NCBI GenBank assembly: GCA_914767885.1
Contig: CAJZBQ010000034.1
Span: 1 to 64,000, forward strand
Source of the DNA: Blepharisma stoltei
Lineage: Eukaryota; Ciliophora; Heterotrichea; Heterotrichida; Blepharismidae
Direction of reading: 5' to 3'
DNA length: 64,000 nt
Part shown: positions 57,901-64,000 of the stretch, piece by piece
How positions within the stretch are numbered: the stretch's first letter is position 1
Layout: every line of letters begins with the position of its first letter
Translations under genes and position numbers: made by a program
The notes under the pieces: model-generated
What the model saw: only the letters and a program-made list of their open reading frames with translations
Databases searched by the model: none
What the model was told of the DNA's origin: nothing

Positions 57901-59466
57901 TTATGTACTTACTCCAGCCTCCGTGAGTGAAAAACAAATTTTGTTCGCTCACGGAGGGAGGTTAATTTTTTTAAATAAATTTCATATAAAATTTGTTTTT
58001 CAAATTTTAAAAAATCCAAATTGGAGAATTTAATTTGTAAAATTATGCTTTGAAAATGCGAGCTGTTTGAAATTAAATAGAATTAATTAGAGATTTCATT
58101 TACTAATTATCACGAAGTTTTTTATAAAATATTTTATTCTTGGGCTTTTGGGCAAATAATAGGGATTTTTCAATAATTTTGTTTCTCACGGTGAGGGGAG
58201 TTAGCAATGCTTATAGAGTGCTTGCAATATGTATCAATAGGTCCCAAATTTACAGATATTATGCCAAATATTCTGACAAAAGTAATAAAAATTGCAATTA
58301 TAGACATAAGAGATTTCACCAATGATTCTAAATTTCTTTATCAACTATCTATGATTGGAATTATTGTTATTTTATTTTTTACTTTTCTCTTTGGAAGGAT
58401 TTTTGACTGCTGAAAAAGATGCAAGCTCTCTTTGCTTACAATTATTGGCGAACTCGGTAATTATTCCCTGCCCATTATTGGTGATGTTTTATTTTTGCCA
58501 ATTTTTTATTTTTTATTTTTAACTTTTCAATGCACAGAAAGCATTGAAGATAGTTTCAAAAAAAGTTTCCTTAATCAAGATTGCTCTATTTTTTGTTGGC
58601 AAGGTAAGCATCTCAAATATGCAGTAGCTTCACTTGTGGCTCTTTTATTTTATTTGCCGACTAGTTTGCACTTTAGACCATCTTGAAAAGAAAATACTGG
58701 GGATTTAATTTTTCATTTTAAGGAACAGCCTGCTCACTCAGCTATTAAAAGCTTTCTGCAGATTATACTTGCTATATTGAATGCTGTTCTTTTGCCTTAC
58801 TCCGAGATTGCTTATGATACTTGTTACACAATAATTTTAATTATTTTTGGGATTTTCACTTTGTTTAGGAAGCCATATAATTACGAAAGGGCTTCCTTGT
58901 GGTACACAACATTTATATTTGGCTGTGTCTGGCTTTGGATTTGCTGTGAAATTGCTCGATTTAGTGCAATTGCTGGTAAATCTCTTATAGGAATAGGTTG
59001 GCTTTTATTAGGGATTATAGGAATGATCTATCAATATAGAAATCTTCCATCTCTTTTGGAGTCACCAAAAGGGCAAGATATTCTTAGTCTTTTTAAATTT
59101 CAATTGTCAAAAAGATCACCTTCTCAAGCTGGAGTGCTTCGTTCACCCCACACTCTTCCTTAAGTGAACAAAAAATTTTGTTTGTTCATAAAGGGGGTTT
59201 AATTATTTTTTAAAATATTTTATATATATTAATTTTATAGTGTTAAAAATCACAATTTGCAGAAATTGGAAAATCAATTTATATGTAAGATTTATGGCAT
59301 TTCATTATAGTAATTATAACTTTATATCGAAATATTTTTTTCACTCATGAAGGATGCTCTTTCATTATTTGCTAACTTATGAAGGGAAGAGTCAGTAAAT
59401 TATGAATTTGCTGATCAAAGTTATGATGATAAAAAAAGTGAATTTTTAAGTGAAGATTTTAATTAA
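54945..59466 (+). CDS. Receptor 1: periplasmic-binding-like ectodomain plus polytopic membrane domain (five IESs)
   Basis: 1,154 aa after removing five insertions (257, 147, 100, 292, 261 bp). A signal peptide (MFQLAIKLIFYLFVNLALTQ) is followed by a ~850-residue ectodomain that resembles type I periplasmic-binding/ANF-receptor folds, with pairs such as VKHYGWQKAVVFLSQE, VKTIIIATNEK, SFSNTYTASAVVLLLTWF and FYDLGMRKGDLYFIF. The C-terminal ~330 residues have about eight spans (FLYGYLILLIIGGIFLYLF, IGIIVILFFTFLFGRIF, FIFGCVWLWICCEIARF) and a short acidic tail (SEFLSEDFN). The plan resembles class C receptors but the membrane part is not recognisably a GPCR. Tandem with receptor 2. Confidence 0.85.
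55865..56121. mobile_element. IES R1-1 (257 bp)
   Basis: TA at 55865-55866 and 56122-56123, within TATA on both sides. Excision gives RFYLFNIQNSELVPFGNIT, aligning with RFYFFNIQDNQVNLLGNIT of receptor 2, which has no break there. Confidence 0.93.
56602..56748. mobile_element. IES R1-2 (147 bp)
   Basis: TA at 56602-56603 and 56749-56750. Excision gives LQYTSVSFSNTYTA, matching PQYTSVSFSNTYTA of receptor 2, which has no break there. Confidence 0.94.
57722..57821. mobile_element. IES R1-3 (100 bp)
   Basis: TA at 57722-57723 and 57822-57823. Excision gives NESIHTFYKSFEYSPIGQF in frame between the first membrane span and the next loop. Confidence 0.85.
57910..58201. mobile_element. IES R1-4, MITE family B (292 bp)
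   Basis: TA at 57910-57911 and 58202-58203. One end is a fold-back (CCTCCGTGAGTGAAAAACAA / TTTTGTTCGCTCACGGAGG); the other end (TTTCTCACGGTGAGGGGAG) has drifted. The core AGAGATTTCATTTACTAATTATCAC is family B. Excision gives FDQIMYLAMLIECLQYV. Confidence 0.93.
59135..59395. mobile_element. IES R1-5, diverged family B with one TG end (261 bp)
   Basis: The right boundary is TA (59396-59397); the left boundary is TG (59135-59136). Cutting there gives SQAGVNYEFADQSYDD in frame and adds a plausible C-terminal tail. Without excision the protein would end at TAA 59161. The core matches family B. Confidence 0.75.
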
Positions 59467-60346
59467 AGTCACAAATCAAATTTTTGAAATCGACATTTTT
59501 CTAATAATTGTATTTTGCTTTCAAAGTAATAAAAAAATATTATATCAGCGCTCATATATACTTATAATTAAATGCATTAGATAGACCTTTATTAATTTTA
59601 ATACTGCTCAGTAAATCATGACAATTGAGTAGAAAAATCATTTTATTGAATCTAAAATATATTTTAATCTTAAAAAAATTCAAAAAGTAATTTTTAACGA
59701 AAGACAAATCAGAGGCTGGGCTTAAACTAATCTATCAATAGTGCATAATACGTCCTATATTGAATAAGACTAGCTATAGTAACTATATTTCGCTTTCAAA
59801 ATAATAAAAAAATATTATATCAGTGCTCATATTTACTTTGACAAAATGACTAGCTAGACTATTATAATAAAGATAATTAACTTTAATACTCCTCGGAAAA
59901 TCATGATCAATTGAATAGAAAAATCATTTTTTGAATGCTAAAGAAAATCAATTTTTTATAAATTAAAGTTTTGAAATTTTTTTATATTAAAAATATTTCA
60001 GCTGGTATTTATAAAAATAAGAATGATATATTTTCTTAAGCCTATCCTATAATAAAATCTAATTTAAATTGCTTATTTATATTATAATTGAAAATTTTTA
60101 CATATATGTTTTGTAGCCTATATGATAGGCCAAATTTTATTAGATCTAATATTTTGTTTAATCTTAAAAAAAATTCAAAATTAATTTTTAACGAAAGACA
60201 AAGCAGAGGCTGGGGCTTAAATCTAAGCTCTCAATAATGCATAATAACTTCTAAATTGAATTAGACTGGCTATTGGAGAAATCATCTTTAATAAAATATT
60301 TTCACCTTTCTTTTGAAGAAATTTATAATCCTTATCAATTACTAAG
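59467..60346. repeat. Intergenic region with interleaved direct duplications
   Basis: Two blocks are each present twice. Block X (TTTCAAAGTAATAAAAAAATATTATATCAG-type) lies at 59513-59650 and 59788-59937. Block Y (TTTTTAACGAAAGACAAATCAGAGGCTGGG-type) lies at 59661-59752 and 60157-60250. They are diverged and AT-rich, with no ORF. They lie just upstream of receptor 2. Confidence 0.75.
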
Positions 60347-63300
60347 ATGCATAAGCTTAATAAAAAGAAAATGCTATGGTGTTCCATTAAAGTTTGGCTT
60401 CTGATCCTTTGTGGAACCGTATTAGGCCAATTTCTCAATGTTCCTATTCTATATAGCGAATATACACCAAAGTCTGTGGTAGACATGATATGAAAAGAAT
60501 TTAATTGTCCAGACATCAGCTATGAAAGATGCCGTGGCAATCCCTATGCGTTTTTCATACCTTTAGAAATAAATGACTTAAAAGATTTTGAAGAATTCAT
60601 AGAAAGCCAAGATATTATTTTTCTTATGGACATCACTCTTTCGTCAATTATAAGCTCCTATATCAGTTCGTATGCAGAAATTTATCGATTTATCCATCTC
60701 GTTTCCGGCTATACTCCCTCTATTATTCCACCTTTAACTTATTTCGCAGATGCTTATATCAGTGAGTTCCGAAATGGAGCCATTTCTTTAGTAAAATATT
60801 TTGGCTTACAAAAAGTTGTTGTACTTTTGAGTCAAGAAAACTCAGAGATGGATTTTCGAGTTGCCTCTGATATTGAGGTAGTTTTTGAAACAATTCTTCC
60901 ACCTGGACTTTCTTATGAAACCATTTATATCATTGTTTCTAAACAGATTAAGCCACTTGGCATAAAAACACTTATTATTGCGACTGATGAGTATCTTTGT
61001 AAGTTAATCCAGCAAGCCATTATAGAAGCTGAGATGGATAAGGACGAGTATGTCTATATTTTTATCCACCAAAGTGCTTGAACTGCTTATCTTGAAGGAG
61101 CATTTTTAATCGAAGATTATTGATGAATATCTAAAAGCTCTGACTCCTCATATGGCGATGGAGAGGCTTTTTTAAATTTATATAATAAAAAATGATTTTA
61201 GATTTAAAATTTGCGAATATTTGAAATAAAAATCTAAATTTAATTTATAAACTGATTCTTTGTTACAAAAGCTGCCTTAAATTTACTATATTTTGAATTT
61301 CCTTAATTAAATATTAGCTTATAAAAAACATATTAAAAAAATAAAAATAGAATGGAATTAATTACCAAGAAGGAGTGAGGAGTATGCAGCTATATTGATT
61401 AATCATGTAACCAGTTTTTTAATGAGTCTTATGTATGTATATCCTATTACAGGGACGTATTCATTATATACAATATATGGATTTTTGCTAACTCCTACTC
61501 CATTAACGAGCAAAACTATTGGAAAAGTCCTTTTTTGGAAAAAAAACTCTATGAGTGAGCAAAAATGATTTTAATTATAATTAATATATAAGTAATTCTT
61601 AAAATTCTGAATTCTGTTGAATTTTAACAACTTTCATTATAAAATAAAATAACGAGCAAAATCTTTGCTCACTCAAGGATGTGGAAAGTAAGCCAAGTCA
61701 GTCTTAAGAGATTTTATTTTTTCAATATACAAGATAATCAAGTTAATTTGTTAGGAAATATTACTGACAGTATTGTTAACCCATATGTTCCAATTAACTT
61801 CAAAGGAGGAGTGATTCCTGATAATTCAAAGATAAAAATCCCAATAAGTATTTCAGGTGGATATGCAAATCCAGATGGATCTATATATCTCTATAATTCA
61901 GAATGCCAATATGGGTCAGTTTGTGCTGTAAATGCTATTAATACAGAGTTTAATATTCTTGAGAATTTTGATCTTGTTGTTTACAATATAACAGATTGTG
62001 GAGCTTCTTATTTTGATAGCAGTTATGCAAGTGCATGCTTTAATCCCCCTTCCTTGAGAATTTTTTTTTCATTTAAGCAAGTAAGATATACGAAAGGGAT
62101 GTAATATATATAAAATTATGTTTAAAATTCAGGATGAGATATCAAAATACTCTATAGAATAAATAAAAAAATTTTATTGAAATAAGACTTTATTTTATTA
62201 TTTTGACAGCTCACATATGGGAAATTAGTAAACATATAAATGATTTGGGCTATTTCCACGTCCCCTTTCAACAAATTTCTATGATTGATGGCACCATGAC
62301 TGTTTTTAAAGCCTTAAATATTTCAGTCCCTGTACTAGGTGTTCAAGCTTCAACATCATTAAATAGTGATTATTATCCTCAATATACAAGTGTGTCATTT
62401 TCCAACACTTATACAGCAAATGCCATTGTATTTCTTCTTGCTTCATATAGAATTAACAGAGTTTCATTACTTCACCTTGATACTTCTTCAGGGAACAATT
62501 TTAAAAATCAGTTTTTAAGCCAAGCAGAAGCGTAACTTCATACAAATACACCTATTAAAGACTATTTTTGATTTTTCACTTTTTTTAGCCTATCTAGGTA
62601 GGTATTTTTGACCTCACCCATGCTTTTTTATTTTTTTTCTGGCTTTTTTAATTGGCATTAAATATAGCCACAAAATTTTAAAAAAAAATTTAAAATGATT
62701 AATAAAATTTATGATTAGAAATACTAAATTTATAGCTAAAAAGCAAATAAGCAAAAAAAATAAACTAAAAAACTATCCAAAGAGGTATAAGAAAAAAAAT
62801 TACTCTTTTGGTGTAGGCGTTGCATGAAGGAACGCAGAAGCGTATAAAATTGAAATTTTAAATAAAAATCAAACAATTCCAAGTGCTTATAATGGGACTG
62901 ATAAATCCATGCTCCAAGAGATCATTGATATAAAATCGAGATATATCATAATAGAAGTAACCAATACTGAAGTGTTTTCAGTAATAAATGGTTTCTATGA
63001 CTTAGGAATGAGAAAAGGAGACCTTTACTTAATTTTTGCAGGAGGTTTTAGTGTATCAAACTCAGATATCGTTGAAAGTCAGTATAAACAACTATTTGAA
63101 ATTGCAGACGGATCTCTTTATATAACATTTTTGTCATTCTATGGATCATATGGAAAACAAATTTATTCAACATTTGAGCAAAAGTATGGACTCGTATATG
63201 ATTACATGTGTCTATTTTATGATGCAACTTATTTACTCCCCCCCTCCGTGAGCGAACAAATACATTGAAAAAATCCACCCTCCCTGAGTGAGCAAAAACG

Positions 63301-64000
63301 TTTTTTGAAAAAATTTTGATATATTAATAATTATTAATATGAAATATCTAGATAATAATATTTAATTTTGAAAAAATTGCATTTTAAAACATAAATCCAC
63401 AAATTAATAAATATTTTGTTTCAATTTTTACGAATTGGAATTTTTTTATTTTCAAAAAAATATAAATTTAAAAAAAATAATTCTAACTCCCCCCCCCCCC
63501 CCTCCGTGAGCGAACAAAAAAATTTTGTTCGCTCACGGAGGGGGGTTAATTTTTTTTTTTAAAAAAAATTTATATATAAATTTTATAAAAAATATTTTTT
63601 TCGAAATTTAAAAAAAATCCTAATTTGCAAAAATTGGGAAGCAAATATTAATTTAATTTGCAAAATTTATGTTTTAAAACGCAATTTGTTTAAAATTAAA
63701 CAGAATTAGCTCTAGATTTCATTATACTAATTATCACTTATATATCAAAATTTTTTTCCATTAAAATTTTTTCTATTAAAAAAATTTTTGTTCACTCACG
63801 GAGGGTGGGTTTTTTGGTCAAAAAATGGCGATTTTTCTAATGGTTTTGTTCGCTCACGGAGGGGGGGGGGGGGGGAGTAACTAATTTTTTTTTGTTCGCT
63901 TACTGAGATGGGAAGTTAGGAGCTTATGCAATAGATTCAATGATAAGCAGAGGATTTAATTTAAATAGCTCAGGGATTGAAGAATGGATAAGAAAAGTCC
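60347..64000 (+). CDS. Receptor 2: paralogue of receptor 1, five IESs, runs off the window
   Basis: Starts MHKLNKKKMLWCSIKVWLL (a second in-frame ATG is at 60371) with a signal peptide, then follows receptor 1 in order: FLNVPILYSEYTPKS, YFGLQKVVVLLSQE, IHQSAWTAYLEGAF, YANPDGSIY, VSFSNTYTANAIVFLLASY, FYDLGMRKGDLYLIF, GAYAIDSMISRGFNLNSSGIEEW. All five insertions restore frame when removed, and all five junctions are confirmed by the receptor 1 sequence. None of its IES sites is shared with receptor 1. The 3' end, including the membrane domain, lies beyond the window. Confidence 0.88.
61128..61362. mobile_element. IES R2-1 (235 bp)
   Basis: TA at 61128-61129 and 61363-61364. Excision gives IEDYWWIPRRSEEYAAILI, aligning with IEQYDWTPTGVENYIEILI in receptor 1. 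Confidence 0.93.
61489..61688. mobile_element. IES R2-2, diverged MITE family B (200 bp)
   Basis: TA at 61489-61490 and 61689-61690. Ends ACTCCTACTCCATTAACGAG and GCTCACTCAAGGATG are drifted family B motifs. Excision gives IYGFLLSQVSLKRFYFFNI. Confidence 0.92.
62041..62225. mobile_element. IES R2-3 (185 bp)
   Basis: TA at 62041-62042 and 62226-62227. Excision gives SACFSKHINDLGYFHV, matching SCFSKHLEDLGYFHV in receptor 1. The left end begins ATCCCCCTTCC, a C-tract like the MITE ends. Confidence 0.93.
62533..62842. mobile_element. IES R2-4 with 11-bp direct repeats (310 bp)
   Basis: GCAGAAGCGTA at 62524-62534 and 62834-62844 includes the boundary TA. Excision gives FLSQAEAYKIEILNKNQ, matching receptor 1. 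Imperfect inverted ends: CTTCATACAA...TACACC and its mirror GGTGTA...TTGCATGAAG. Confidence 0.93.
63234..63916. mobile_element. IES R2-5, MITE family B carrying a nested second copy (683 bp)
   Basis: TA at 63234-63235 and 63917-63918. Excision gives DATYLGAYAIDSM, as in receptor 1. The outer element starts CTCCCCCCCTCCGTGAGCGA and is itself interrupted by an opposite-orientation family B copy. Confidence 0.93.
63484..63877. mobile_element. Inner MITE family B copy nested in IES R2-5 (394 bp)
   Basis: TA at 63484-63485 and 63878-63879. Fold-back end first (CCTCCGTGAGCGAAC and its mirror near 63500-63540), then two direct copies (~63788 and ~63846). It is the reverse complement of the copy at 25391 in arrangement and core sequence. 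Confidence 0.88.

Noticed and set aside
63236..63900. Runs of C and G as assembly artefacts only
   Set aside because: The runs lie at MITE ends that recur at several loci with the same layout; their exact length may be wrong but the element is real.

Overview
This window is the end of a chromosome from a heterotrich ciliate, most likely Blepharisma or a close relative. It opens with about 1,050 bp of the 8-bp repeat CACCCTAA (G-strand TTAGGGTG). Conserved proteins (GFAT, TMEM63/OSCA, ArfGAP, HADH, mitochondrial carriers) read through TGA where tryptophan is expected, while TAA and TAG end genes. The DNA is AT-rich, genes are packed closely, and no spliceosomal intron is needed for any model. 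Blepharisma decodes UGA as Trp, whereas Stentor, which has a similar telomere, uses the standard code; the genus call is therefore an inference.

The main feature is that many genes are cut by AT-rich or GC-rich insertions whose exact removal, leaving one TA (or one longer repeat), restores the reading frame and the conserved protein. I mapped about 30 such insertions of 58-683 bp in 14 of the genes. This is what a germline (micronuclear) sequence with internal eliminated sequences (IESs) should look like; the unusually long telomere fits. Summed exon lengths after excision are multiples of three in every fully resolved gene (for example 1,275 aa for the channel and 1,154 aa for the first receptor). 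Several IESs are MITE-like: three sequence families (A, B, C) begin with the same TA-(A)CTCCCCC end and share an asymmetric four-repeat layout. A second class is GC-rich and flanked by 9-14 bp direct repeats.

Layout: telomere; hybrid histidine kinase (1.5-4.3 kb); small anchored protein; ArfGAP; DZIP1-like cilium protein and GFAT (minus); ubiquitin-like protein; alpha-COP (15.3-19.3 kb); a small membrane protein; a 3-hydroxyacyl-CoA dehydrogenase fused to a charged coiled-coil tail; a WD40-TRP-like channel (24-29.8 kb, minus, seven IESs); two small ORFs; a CAMK-like kinase; small unknown genes and a pseudogene copy; three tandem mitochondrial carriers (36.7-39.6 kb); a short ubiquitin-fold-like ORF; an RRM-KH protein; an unknown 323-aa protein; two tandem NRF-6-type acyltransferases (43.6-48.2 kb); a TMEM63/OSCA channel; a decayed helical-repeat gene; and two tandem receptor genes with a periplasmic-binding-like ectodomain and a polytopic C-terminal half (54.9 kb to the window end). 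The genes are ordinary eukaryotic housekeeping, ciliary, trafficking and signalling genes, not an operon.

Limits: everything was read by eye. IES boundaries rest on frame restoration and paralogue comparison, not on macronuclear reads. A few frame breaks sit in homopolymer runs and could be assembly errors.
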